DNA of 64,000 nt from Alphaproteobacteria bacterium US3C007 (GTDB taxonomy: Bacteria; Pseudomonadota; Alphaproteobacteria; Rhodobacterales; Rhodobacteraceae), in assembly GCA_034423775.1 (NCBI GenBank), contig CP139918.1, positions 806,001-870,000 on the forward strand, written 5' to 3'. The position numbers and the translations under genes are program-made. Every line of letters begins with the position of its first letter. The first letter of the stretch is position 1. The notes below the pieces were generated by a model. That model was not told where the DNA came from. It ran no database searches and worked only from the letters and a program-made list of their open reading frames with translations. Shown piece after piece: positions 1 through 7,625 of the stretch.

Positions 1-2
1 GG

Positions 3-425
3 CAAGTCGAAAAGCAGGTACTTTTGCAAACGATTGACAGCAAATGGCGCGAGCATCTGATAACGCTTGAGCATTTACGCAGCGTGGTTGGCTTTCGCGG
101 ATATGCCCAGCGCGACCCATTGAATGAATATAAATCTGAGGCTTTTCAATTGTTTGAAAGCCTGTTGGCCAGCTTACGCACCGATGTAAGCAAACAATTA
201 TCATTGGTGCGGCCAATGACAGAGGCCGAACAGCAAGCGATGATGCAGCAGATGGTTGCGCAGCAAAAGCAATCCCAAGCAGAAATGCAAACATCGCAAA
301 CAGCCCCGGCAGAAAATGGATTTGTTGAAGACGATCCCTCAACTTGGGGAAATCCAGGGCGCAATGATCCCTGCCCCTGCGGCTCTGAAAAGAAATTTAA
401 ACATTGCCATGGCCGTTTGAGCTAA
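3..425 (+). CDS. secA: Protein translocase subunit SecA, C-terminal fragment
   Basis: This is the 3' end of secA; the reading frame is open to the left edge of the window, so the start lies outside. SecA is the cytoplasmic ATPase motor that drives preproteins through SecYEG. What remains is the end of the helical scaffold/wing region (IDSKWREHL, then [10 protein letters not shown] and NEYKSEAF), a Gln/Met-rich linker, and the zinc-binding SEC-C tail with the pattern [14 protein letters not shown] near the stop. The tail binds SecB and phospholipid in well-studied homologues. The length and order match the C-terminus of ordinary proteobacterial SecA. It is a conserved chromosomal gene that marks the boundary of the mobile region to its right. 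Confidence 0.97.
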   Translation, partial: QVEKQVLLQTIDSKWREHLITLEHLRSVVGFRGYAQRDPLNEYKSEAFQLFESLLASLRTDVSKQLSLVRPMTEAEQQAMMQQMVAQQKQSQAEMQTSQTAPAENGFVEDDPSTWGNPGRNDPCPCGSEKKFKHCHGRLS

Positions 426-523
426 GCGCAGTTCACCAACTAGAAGCTGCTCAAAGCCGTTGAGCGTTTGACATGACGCCAGCGGCAAAATAAGACGATG
501 TGAGAGTCGATGCTCACGTCGCG

Positions 524-600
524 GGTCCCTTAGCTCAACTGGATAGAGCAACTGCCTTCTAAGCAGTAGGTTGCAGGTTCGAGTCCTGCAGGGATCGCCA
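524..600 (+). tRNA. tRNA-Arg (anticodon TCT)
   Basis: A 77-nt cloverleaf including an encoded CCA. The acceptor stem GGTCCCT pairs with AGGGATC, the anticodon stem ACTGC/GCAGT encloses loop CTTCTAA with anticodon TCT, and the T arm carries GGTTCGAGTCC. An integrase remnant begins 55 bases past its 3' end. The spacer in between resembles the spacer between tRNA-Leu and its integrase at 18475-18532, so this tRNA probably served as an attachment site. Confidence 0.96.
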
Positions 601-654
601 TATTTTCAGCGCAACTTATTGGAATTCCTTCGAATTTGATCATCGAGGGAGACC

Positions 655-1031
655 GTGGTGTTGCACATTCCGTACACAATATGCCGTTCAGGCACCTATT
701 ATTATAACCGCCATGTACCTAAACACGCAGTGGAAGCTTACGGTGCGTTCATCAGGCAAGCCTTATCCAAATGCCCGGAAGAGGCTGAGGCTTATGTAAA
801 ACGTCTGGGTAATGTATTGGAGGGATCTTGGAGTAATACGACCTCAATACAGCCTGTTGATATTCCAACTATTTTATTCAGCTTCAAACCAAGATCTTTT
901 AAACTTTCTGAAATTGCAACGGACTTTGATGGTCTTACTGCGCATTGCCTTAGGCATACCTTCAGAGACCGTCTGAGAGCTGTGGAATGCCCAATGGATC
1001 TGATTGATCAGATTGGTGGGTGGGAGTCGGT
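655..1031 (+). pseudogene. Tyrosine-recombinase integrase remnant with large internal deletion
   Basis: The reading frame matches two separate parts of the integrase at 17371-18474. Its first ~78 residues match the N-terminus (CRSGTYYYNR, VPKHAV, QALSKCPEEAEAY, VLEGSWSNTT). It then jumps to the box II region (FDGLTAHCLRHTFRDRL through LIDQIGGW). About 225 central residues, including the box I arginine, and the last ~30 residues with the catalytic tyrosine are missing, so it cannot be active. The match stops at about 1030, exactly where the oppositely oriented dimethylargininase fragment ends. The start (GTG) and the upstream spacer are shared with the tRNA-Leu integrase. It is a scar of an element once inserted at tRNA-Arg. 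Confidence 0.9.
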
Positions 1032-1544
1032 TTTGAAGTGCAATACCCCTGAAGGCGTGAAAACCTCGCGCAGGCTGTGGCCCCACTCCGAGACGATGGC
1101 GTCCAATTCCGAAACCCCTTCCGCATCGGTACGTGCCGACCGGCCCACCAGGATCTCGCGGCCGGTCACTAGGATATCGCCGCCCTCGATATGGCCGGGG
1201 CCTTCGATGCGGCGGACATCATCATAGACCTGATGCAGGGTCGGCGCCATTTCATCCACTTCGCCCAGGCGCGAAGCTGCGCTCGGGCGCATCAGTACCG
1301 CGCCCTGCGGCAGGCAAAGCGCTGTGTCCTCGACAAACACGCCGTCAGGGTATTCCTCCAGTGGCGGCAATTCGATCACCTCGGCCCCTGTCCGCTTCAG
1401 CGTGGCGACATAATGGGCGTGGTCGGCAAGCATCTGCTTCAGATCCGGTGTGCCCGTATCCTTAGCCCGCAAACCGTCCACGATACTGGCGGCAGGGCAG
1501 CGCGTGATGGCGCGGAAGAATTCGAAAGAGGAGTTGTTGGTCAT
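1008..1544 (-). pseudogene. Dimethylarginine dimethylaminohydrolase-like protein, 3'-truncated
   Basis: The frame starts at ATG 1544, 13 bases after the TPP-enzyme gene, with a GGAGGGTC-like ribosome site overlapping the end of that gene. It shows the guanidine-modifying pentein fold of the DDAH/arginine deiminase family: EYPDGVFVEDTA, GAVLMRPS, then GHIEGGDILV and VGRSARTDAEG. It retains LHFKTD, the segment with the catalytic histidine. It stops there, after about 170 residues against about 255 for the family, so the catalytic cysteine near the C-terminus is absent. The last few codons are read from the antisense of the integrase remnant. Enzymes of this family hydrolyse methylated arginines to citrulline, which fits the arginine genes upstream. 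As drawn here it should be inactive. Confidence 0.85.
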
Positions 1545-1557
1545 GCGGAGGGTCCTG

Positions 1558-3156
1558 TCAACCGGATTGGGCATAATTGGGGGCCTGGATTTCAATCATC
1601 ACCGGGCCGGGGGTGTCAGTGACGGTTTTCAGAGCGGCCACGAGAGCATCCGCTTCTGACACGCAGGCGCAAAAAGGGATGGCGCAGGAAGCCGCGATAG
1701 CCTTGAAATCCGGCGGTGTGGGGTCGCATCCGAGCACGGTCACACCGGCAGCTTGCATGGATGTTTCGATCTCCTGATAGCCGTGGTTGTTCCAGACGAG
1801 GAAAACGATGGGAAGTTCCTCGTCTTTTGCCACCATCAATTCGGGAAGGCTGAACTGCGCGCCGCCATCGCCGGTAATGCAGATCACCGGAGCATCAGGT
1901 TCGGCCAGGGCGGCTCCGATGGCTGCGGGAATGCCATAGCCCAAGGCACCGAAACCGGTTGCGGCATTGAACCAACCGCCGGGGCGGTCGTGATCATAAT
2001 AGAGGTTCCCGGCATAAATGGGTTGTGCGGAATCCCCGACCATGATCGCCTCCGGAACGACGTCACGCAGCGCATTCAGCAGAAGCGTTTGTGCCTGCAT
2101 CTGCGGGCCGATTTCATCGAACGCCTGTTGCCGGGCTTGATCCGCGCAGTCGGTGCCGGTGCCATCGTTCAGGCTCGGTTGGATTGCCGCATTCAACTGG
2201 TTCAGCACACCGTCCGCGTCACCTTGGATCGCCAGTTCGCTCGGATGGCGGGAAAGCTGGTCTTCGCTGATATCGATGCGGATGAGGTTGCGCATTCGCG
2301 GCATCGTACCGGTTGCGTACATGTCATAATCGGTCGGGCCGAATTCAGTCCCCACGGCCAGCACCACATCGGCCGCGCCGATCAGGTCGCGGATAGCCTG
2401 AAGGCTGGGGCTTGCCGGAACTCCAAGAGGGTGACCATGCATCAGCCCACGCGCGTTGACGGTTTGAACGACGGGGGCGTCCAGCTTTTCGGCAAGGTCG
2501 CGAACCTGTTCGGGCGCCCGGCGGATGCCACCACCGGCAAGGATGACAGGCCTTTGCGACGTTTGCAGCATTTCAACCGCGCGGGCGATCTTGCGTTCGT
2601 CCGGTTGCGGCCGGGGCGGAAATGCGTCTGTTTTGTCCGGTTGATCGAATGTGTTGCCGGCGACGTCCAGGGGGACCTCGATATGGGCCGGGCCCGGGCG
2701 TCCCGACGAACAGGCCTGAAAAGCCCGATCAAGCGCCGGCAGCAGGTCAGCCGACGTTTCCACGCGGTCCGAACGCAGCGCGACCAAACCGACCAGGGCT
2801 TGCTGGTCGGGCAATTCATGCAGGTGCCCCAAGCCTTTGCCGAGGCTGGGCAAGGTGTTTACGCCCGAGACAACCAGCATCGGCACGGAATCGGCGCGCG
2901 CCTGCCCCATGGCGGTCAAGGTATTGGTCAGGCCCGGGCCGGTAATGACAAAAGCGACACCGGGGCGGCCCGAGGCGCGGGCATAGCCATCCGCCATGAA
3001 GCCCGCCCCCTGTTCGTGACGGGGGTTGACGTGACGGATGCCAGATGCCGCAAGTCCACGATAAAGCTCGATAGTGTGAACGCCGGGAATGCCAAAGACA
3101 GTGTCGACGCCCCGCTTGGCGAGTTGGAAGACAAGCTCCTCTCCAATGCTGCTCAT
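1558..3156 (-). CDS. Thiamine-diphosphate enzyme, probable 5-guanidino-2-oxopentanoate decarboxylase (AruI-like)
   Basis: A 532-residue enzyme of the acetolactate-synthase/benzoylformate-decarboxylase superfamily. The N-terminal domain has FGIPGVHTIELYRGL and the glutamate-bearing RHEQGAGFMADGYARA. The C-terminal domain carries the diphosphate/Mg motif from GDGGAQFSLPEL to WNNHGY. AruI decarboxylates 2-ketoarginine to 4-guanidinobutanal in the arginine transaminase pathway. I assign that role from the neighbours: an AruH-type aminotransferase overlaps its start by 4 bases (ATGA), and a dimethylargininase remnant follows. An acetolactate synthase is less likely because no small subunit gene and no branched-chain genes are nearby. 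Substrate specificity is inference. Confidence 0.8.
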   Translation of the reverse strand: MSSIGEELVFQLAKRGVDTVFGIPGVHTIELYRGLAASGIRHVNPRHEQGAGFMADGYARASGRPGVAFVITGPGLTNTLTAMGQARADSVPMLVVSGVNTLPSLGKGLGHLHELPDQQALVGLVALRSDRVETSADLLPALDRAFQACSSGRPGPAHIEVPLDVAGNTFDQPDKTDAFPPRPQPDERKIARAVEMLQTSQRPVILAGGGIRRAPEQVRDLAEKLDAPVVQTVNARGLMHGHPLGVPASPSLQAIRDLIGAADVVLAVGTEFGPTDYDMYATGTMPRMRNLIRIDISEDQLSRHPSELAIQGDADGVLNQLNAAIQPSLNDGTGTDCADQARQQAFDEIGPQMQAQTLLLNALRDVVPEAIMVGDSAQPIYAGNLYYDHDRPGGWFNAATGFGALGYGIPAAIGAALAEPDAPVICITGDGGAQFSLPELMVAKDEELPIVFLVWNNHGYQEIETSMQAAGVTVLGCDPTPPDFKAIAASCAIPFCACVSEADALVAALKTVTDTPGPVMIEIQAPNYAQSG

Positions 3157-4340
3157 GTGCTCTCCCTCATCAATTGTTTGGAATGCTGGATGATGCGGTC
3201 GCAGGCCGTCTGGAATTGGCTGTCATCGACCGTCAGCGCGATGCGGACCCAATCATCAATCGTGGTGCCGAACGAGACGCCGGGCATGACAGCGACACCA
3301 CCATGTTCAAGCAGGCTCATGGCATAGGCGTTGCCATCCATGCCGGTTGAAGACACGTTGACCATTGCGAACATGCCGGCTTTGGGCTGATGCACGACAA
3401 GGCGCGTCTCGCTGGACAGGCGCTGGTGCAGCAGCACCGCGCGCACGGAAAAGCGTTGGCGCATTCCCTCCGCCACAGTGGAACCATCGCGCAGCGCCTT
3501 TTCGGTCATGTCGGCAATGAAAGGCTGGTTGCCGAACAGTATGATCTCCGACAGCGGTAGCAGCTCTTCGACAAAAGCTGATGGCCCGACGCACCAGCCG
3601 CTGCGAAAGCCCGGCGCAGCATGGGACTTGGAAATCGAGGAAACCACGATCACCCGGTCTGCAAGGTCTGAGCGCGACAGGGGAGAGGTGAAGTCCGAGG
3701 CGTTGAATAACAGCTCTTCATAGACTTCGTCGGAAATGATCCAAAGATCGTGCTCGCGGGCCAGTTGTCCAATTGTATCTATATCGGAAGCCGTCAGAAT
3801 CGCCCCGGTCGGGTTGTGCGGGCTGGTCAGCAGAATCGCGGTCGTTTTCGGTGTGATCCGTTCTGCGATATCCTGCGCTCTGATGCGGAATCCGTTCTCG
3901 GGTTTCAGCGGAACCGGCACGATATCTGCGCCGGTTGCTCGGATCACGCCTTCATAGGTCGCGTACATCGGATCCCCGACAAGAACCTCATCACCAGTCT
4001 CTGCCACACCCATGAGAACGGTAAACAACGCCGTTTGCGTACCCGGAAAGCACAGGATCTGATCCGAGGTGATGTCACGTCCCGAACTGCGCGTGTAGCG
4101 TTCAGCCAACGCGGCTAACAGCCCTGGCTCCCCTCGGCCGCTGGCATAGGTCGTGCGACCCTGACGCATGGCGCACGTCGCCGCGTCCACCAGAACCTCG
4201 GGCGTTGGCACATCCGGCTCGCCAATCGTCATCTCGATGATGTCCCGACCCTGGGCAATAAGGTCCTTGGCCTTCAGATAGACTTCCCACTTGGCGCCAC
4301 CCAGACCGGATAGGCGCTTGGTTATTGCTGTGTTTTTCAT
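3153..4340 (-). CDS. PLP-dependent class I aminotransferase, probable arginine:pyruvate transaminase (AruH-like)
   Basis: A 395-residue fold-type I aminotransferase. It shows TIGEPDVPTPE near the N-terminus, the cofactor segment FPGTQTALF, the PHNPTGAIL motif, SDEVYEELLF, and the Schiff-base lysine in SSISKSHAAPGFR followed by RSGWCVGP. It would move the alpha-amino group of arginine (or a related amino acid) to pyruvate, giving 2-ketoarginine. The stop overlaps the next gene's start in an ATGA, and its own start overlaps the tetR stop the same way, so the three genes are translationally coupled. AspC-like or alanine-transaminase roles remain possible. The pairing with an AruI-like decarboxylase is the reason for the call. 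Confidence 0.8.
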   Translation of the reverse strand: MKNTAITKRLSGLGGAKWEVYLKAKDLIAQGRDIIEMTIGEPDVPTPEVLVDAATCAMRQGRTTYASGRGEPGLLAALAERYTRSSGRDITSDQILCFPGTQTALFTVLMGVAETGDEVLVGDPMYATYEGVIRATGADIVPVPLKPENGFRIRAQDIAERITPKTTAILLTSPHNPTGAILTASDIDTIGQLAREHDLWIISDEVYEELLFNASDFTSPLSRSDLADRVIVVSSISKSHAAPGFRSGWCVGPSAFVEELLPLSEIILFGNQPFIADMTEKALRDGSTVAEGMRQRFSVRAVLLHQRLSSETRLVVHQPKAGMFAMVNVSSTGMDGNAYAMSLLEHGGVAVMPGVSFGTTIDDWVRIALTVDDSQFQTACDRIIQHSKQLMREST

Positions 4341-4984
4341 GAAGAACCTGCTGTGTTTTTCAATTCCAATCCGATGATCGCACCCACGGAATTCAGGCCA
4401 ATCGCCGGCAGTTCACCGGGTGCAAACGCAGTGGGCAAAGCGCCACCCTCCAACCACAAACCATCGATCACCGCGTTGCTGGCGATCGACATGCGTCGGA
4501 GTGTCCAGGGCTCAACCGAAATACCCGCTTCGCCCAGGGTCTCCTGGATCAGGCTCTCAAGCTGGTCGCGAAACTCGTAATATGTCTGTTCGTGCATTTT
4601 GCGCATCTGCTCGTCTTCACGAATCTTGTTCAGAAAACTCGCCCATATGGTGACAGAGCTTGGATCGACCACCGGTGGCTTCAGGGAAGCTACCACAAAG
4701 GCCGCGAGGTGCTCTTTGGCAGTCGAATCGGCACGGTCGGTCGAAGCCGAGGTCAGCTGGGTCATGCGGCCCATGTGAGTCCTGTAGGCCGCTAAAATCA
4801 GATCATGCTTGGTCGAAAAATAGTGCCGAATTAGACCCTGAGTGACGTCTGCCCGTTTCGCGATGGCTCGCACAGTTGCCGCCCGAACGCCCTGTTCGGC
4901 GATCAGCGAAAGCGTCGCTTGAATCAGGTCGTCCTTGCGCTGTTCAGCGGGCTCGCGCCTGAATTTCTGGGTGCTTCCGGGCAT
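4337..4984 (-). CDS. TetR/AcrR-family repressor, first gene of the aruH-aruI operon
   Basis: A 215-residue regulator. The N-terminal helix-turn-helix runs through LIAEQGVRAATVRAIAKRA and DVTQGLIRHYFSTKHDLI, the layout seen in BetI-like repressors. The C-terminal ligand-binding half is helical and variable. It is the promoter-proximal gene of the operon and overlaps the aminotransferase start by 4 bases, so it most likely represses its own operon and is released by arginine or a ketoacid derived from it. A perfect 8+8 inverted repeat lies just upstream at 5003-5026. Confidence 0.88.
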   Translation of the reverse strand: MPGSTQKFRREPAEQRKDDLIQATLSLIAEQGVRAATVRAIAKRADVTQGLIRHYFSTKHDLILAAYRTHMGRMTQLTSASTDRADSTAKEHLAAFVVASLKPPVVDPSSVTIWASFLNKIREDEQMRKMHEQTYYEFRDQLESLIQETLGEAGISVEPWTLRRMSIASNAVIDGLWLEGGALPTAFAPGELPAIGLNSVGAIIGLELKNTAGSS

Positions 4985-5002
4985 TCTTTTTCTTTCCAGT
5001 CA

Positions 5003-5026
5003 GTAATTATACATTTGAATAATTAC
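5003..5026. promoter_or_regulatory. Inverted repeat upstream of tetR, probable operator
   Basis: GTAATTAT and ATAATTAC form a perfect 8-bp inverted repeat with an 8-bp spacer, starting 19 bases before the tetR start codon. The position and symmetry suit autoregulation by a TetR dimer. Binding is inferred, not shown. Confidence 0.55.
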
Positions 5027-5289
5027 GAGAGATCGACATTACTACAAGTCTAAAATGGAGGGGCCTAACACAAATGGCCGAGTCGACAATCGTAAAATAA
5101 TGGTACAGTTCTGGGGGCTAAGACAGGAGTAGCCTTCGGACACTGGTGCAAAACTCAGTGAACTACGGCAAAGTCCCGCATAGCAGACTTCTACGTTTTC
5201 AGAAGCGAATGACAGCTTTGCTCGCTGAGTTTTGAGTTTGAACGTGATGGCCCTCAAGCCTACCACTTGGAAGGTAGGGCCTTGTAGGT
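5027..5289. other. Gap between the arginine operon and the mobile segment
   Basis: I see no convincing gene here. The open frames are short and lack family features. Near the right end CCTACC and GGTAGG (about 5258-5278) form a small hairpin just past the stop of the leftward gene at 5290, which could act as a weak terminator. Confidence 0.4.
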
Positions 5290-5874
5290 TTAGAACGTAA
5301 AATCATCATCTTGATGACTGATGTGGTGAACAGATCTACTAACTGTATCTGCACGATACCCGTCTCTATAGTCCTGCTCGGTGAAGCTCATATCCACCCA
5401 GTCATGCTGATAGCTGGCCATGTACTCATTGAAGATAGCACTGCGCCCCTTCTTAGGACCACTTGCTGTTAGTAAGGCGTTTATGACTTGAGTTGGTAGT
5501 TGCCATTGGTGGGTTAGAGTATCAAGCGACACATGCAGATGCTTCTTTTCTGTTAAGACAAACACATGGGCATTATCAGCAGTGGCATTGATATCCCCTT
5601 TAAGGTGCATTCTGTAGATGAGGCTGTTGGGGTGCTCTGCTAGTAGCTCTTCTATTAGCTGATAATACTCAGCCTTAGTTAAGGCACTACGATCATACTG
5701 CCTTTCATAAGCTTCTCGGGAGCGCTTAGGCTTTACTGCATAGTACTCTACTCTGTCTTTATGGCTCTTATGAAAGCTGAGCTTAATGCGCCCTGAGGTA
5801 AACACCTGAAGGCTATAGCCTTGGTAGGTTTCTAGGGTCTCTTGGAAGAGCTTTGGATCAATATACTTGGTCAT
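5290..5874 (-). CDS. Hypothetical protein, 194 aa, in mobile region
   Basis: I do not recognise this protein. It is soluble, charged and rich in Tyr and His, with no signal peptide or membrane segment. Visible features are a central helical stretch (LTKAEYYQLIEELLAE) and a beta-like segment (HVFVLTEKKHLHVSLDTL), then an acidic, His-rich tail. The start ATG at 5874 has only a weak ribosome site. It lies alone between the arginine operon and a repeat-rich AT tract, left of an integrase remnant, and its base composition is much lower in GC than the operon to the left, so it is probably cargo or a plasmid/phage-type protein. A DNA-binding or replication role is possible because of the adjacent repeats, but nothing in the protein shows it. 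Confidence 0.6.
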   Translation of the reverse strand: MTKYIDPKLFQETLETYQGYSLQVFTSGRIKLSFHKSHKDRVEYYAVKPKRSREAYERQYDRSALTKAEYYQLIEELLAEHPNSLIYRMHLKGDINATADNAHVFVLTEKKHLHVSLDTLTHQWQLPTQVINALLTASGPKKGRSAIFNEYMASYQHDWVDMSFTEQDYRDGYRADTVSRSVHHISHQDDDFTF

Positions 5875-5951
5875 TCTAATTTATCTTTCTGTTCTTAATA
5901 CATAAATAAAAACACCTCAGGAAAGGCTCCTAAGGCAGGGTTAAAGGATAA

Positions 5952-6030
5952 GCTGTAAGGGGTAATTCGTAAGACGTAATATGTAAGTCGTAATACTTAA
6001 TTCGTAATATATAATATATAATACATAAGG
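5952..6030. repeat. AT-rich short direct repeats (iteron-like)
   Basis: TAATTCGTAA occurs twice and CGTAATA three times within about 80 bases, followed by alternating TATAATA. The tract is non-coding and upstream of the leftward hypothetical gene. Such clusters occur at replication origins and partition sites of small replicons, but a decayed promoter region would also fit. Confidence 0.45.
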
Positions 6031-6230
6031 GTTTGGGTGTTCCCAACACCCTGTCAGCTTAGAACAAACTACACTACAATTTATTCTTTATCGTCTGCTA
6101 TTAGAGCTGTCTTTATTTCCATAGCTTTGGGATATTTTTTCTATGTCTTTAGGGTTGCTCTCTGATGCCCTCTTTAAGCACTTCCTTTTTTGATACCCGT
6201 CTTAAGCTTAGCCCTTAAGCTGCTTCCTCG

Positions 6231-6261
6231 TGCCACTCTGGGGCACTCTGGGGCACTCTGG
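6231..6261. repeat. Three tandem copies of a 10-bp unit (GGCACTCTGG)
   Basis: Three consecutive 10-bp units, the first with one mismatch, lie between the AT-rich tract and the integrase tail remnant. The stretch 5875-6277 otherwise contains no gene that I can support. Confidence 0.6.
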
Positions 6262-6277
6262 TATAGCTCCGTTAGTT

Positions 6278-6360
6278 CTACACCTTTTCCATATGCTCCC
6301 GCATGACGTCTAAGGCATAGCCTAAGCCGTAGTTGGCAGCGACCATACTACACTGTGCCC
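6278..6360 (-). pseudogene. Integrase C-terminal remnant
   Basis: Read leftward, this encodes VAANYGLGYALDVMREH and a stop. It matches the last residues of the integrases at 7626-8924 and 39849-41144 (VAANYGSGYAL, VMRE), including the catalytic tyrosine region. The preceding box III histidine segment (GHS) is present but out of frame. Nothing upstream of that remains. It is a second copy of the integrase 3' end, placed on the other side of the acyltransferase gene. Confidence 0.85.
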
Positions 6361-6409
6361 ATCCACCGAGGTTTAAGCACGACTTTTAAGCGTTAGATCG
6401 CTAGTCTCG

Positions 6410-7579
6410 CTATAGGTATTTTGCAAGCCTATTCATAAATGATGACTTTGATCGATGCTTGGAGTTTTTATAACCATTGAACACCCAATCAAGCGGCGTC
6501 CAGAAAACTATGGCGTAATAGATGATCACTGACCCAAGAATTCCTGATGAGAAGCCAAGTAGAGTGACGAGCCAGTCATTGACGCCCAGATACATTAAGG
6601 TCCCACTGACGCTAATCACGAACATTAAATGGAATACGTAAATTGGATATGAAAGCTTTATCAGCCAGTTGAGAGTTGGGCCGCCCGATGAGATTTTCTG
6701 CATAGCAAAGCCCATTATCGAAAGTACAAGCAACAACGCTGCACTGCCAGAGAGTCCATTGGCAATCCACATCTCAAATACGCTTGAGAAGACGAAAGGT
6801 TCATCCTTCATACCACCCCATCCCAGCAAGCCAATCGGTACCAAACTCACTATTATCAAGATGGGCAGCCAAAAGCGTTTCTGTTGTAACTGCCCGAGGA
6901 AACGCGCACTCTTTTGTATCTGTAATCCAATCAAAAAGAACGAAGCCATGAATAACATTGAACCAAGTTTCACTTCACCGAATGTGGTTGGAATATCTCC
7001 CAAGATACCGCCTGTAGGCTTGTTGAGTGGAGAAAGTAATATCAATATTGGCAGCCACAAAACGAAAATGCGGGAAAAGCTCAGCTCATAATCAGTGATA
7101 AATTTAAAGGCCTTTGGCGCAATGCGCTTAAGCAACAACAGGACGCCATAAAATATCAACAAATAATACAGGAACCACAAATGGTCTAAACGCAATGTGA
7201 ATGGAACATCATATAGGAGCCATGAAATAAGCTCAGGTAGTTTGAAGATATCATTGGTCCCTTCAGCTATTTCTGGAATTACGGCCCATAAAAGCAAGAT
7301 AGGGACACCAAGTCTAATCAACCTATTTAAAGCGTAGTTGCCGACATCTCTCTTCTGTATGCTGAGGGCGGTAAAAAACCCTGCCAAAAGCATAAATAGC
7401 GGCATGCGCCATGTGTGGATCCAAATAAAGATGATGGAGCCACCAAGCCTTGGTTCAGAGCCATCAAATGGCTCCAGGAAGAGCATTAGGACATGCAATA
7501 GTACGCCCATCAAAAGTGCAAAAGCACGTAAGAAATCGAGACTGTGTAAGCGATCGGTCATAGCCAAATATTTTAACAT
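6410..7579 (-). CDS. Acyltransferase family 3 membrane protein (OpgC/OafA-like)
   Basis: A 389-residue integral membrane protein with about ten hydrophobic segments. The N-terminus has RLHSLDFLRAFALLMGVLLH, typical of acyltransferase-3 enzymes, followed by the HTWRMPLFMLLAGFF signature with the conserved arginine. Family members transfer acyl or succinyl groups to sugars of glucans, O-antigens or exopolysaccharides in the inner membrane. The start could also be the ATG at 7561 (MTDRLHS), which matches homologues better. It sits between a complete integrase gene and a duplicated integrase tail, so it is probably cargo that may alter the cell surface. The substrate cannot be told. Confidence 0.85.
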   Translation of the reverse strand: MLKYLAMTDRLHSLDFLRAFALLMGVLLHVLMLFLEPFDGSEPRLGGSIIFIWIHTWRMPLFMLLAGFFTALSIQKRDVGNYALNRLIRLGVPILLLWAVIPEIAEGTNDIFKLPELISWLLYDVPFTLRLDHLWFLYYLLIFYGVLLLLKRIAPKAFKFITDYELSFSRIFVLWLPILILLSPLNKPTGGILGDIPTTFGEVKLGSMLFMASFFLIGLQIQKSARFLGQLQQKRFWLPILIIVSLVPIGLLGWGGMKDEPFVFSSVFEMWIANGLSGSAALLLVLSIMGFAMQKISSGGPTLNWLIKLSYPIYVFHLMFVISVSGTLMYLGVNDWLVTLLGFSSGILGSVIIYYAIVFWTPLDWVFNGYKNSKHRSKSSFMNRLAKYL

Positions 7580-7625
7580 TCAAACCGTAATTGGAAAACC
7601 CTCGGAACTTTTTAGTGTTAAAGAT

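Noticed and set aside
1753..3327. Rightward 524-codon frame opposite the AruI-like gene
   Set aside because: Antisense shadow of a TPP enzyme with clear motifs; long only because of GC-rich codon use.
5042..5266. Leftward 74-codon open frame in the gap before the TetR operon
   Set aside because: No ribosome site, no family features and composition unlike neighbours; it overlaps only intergenic scraps.
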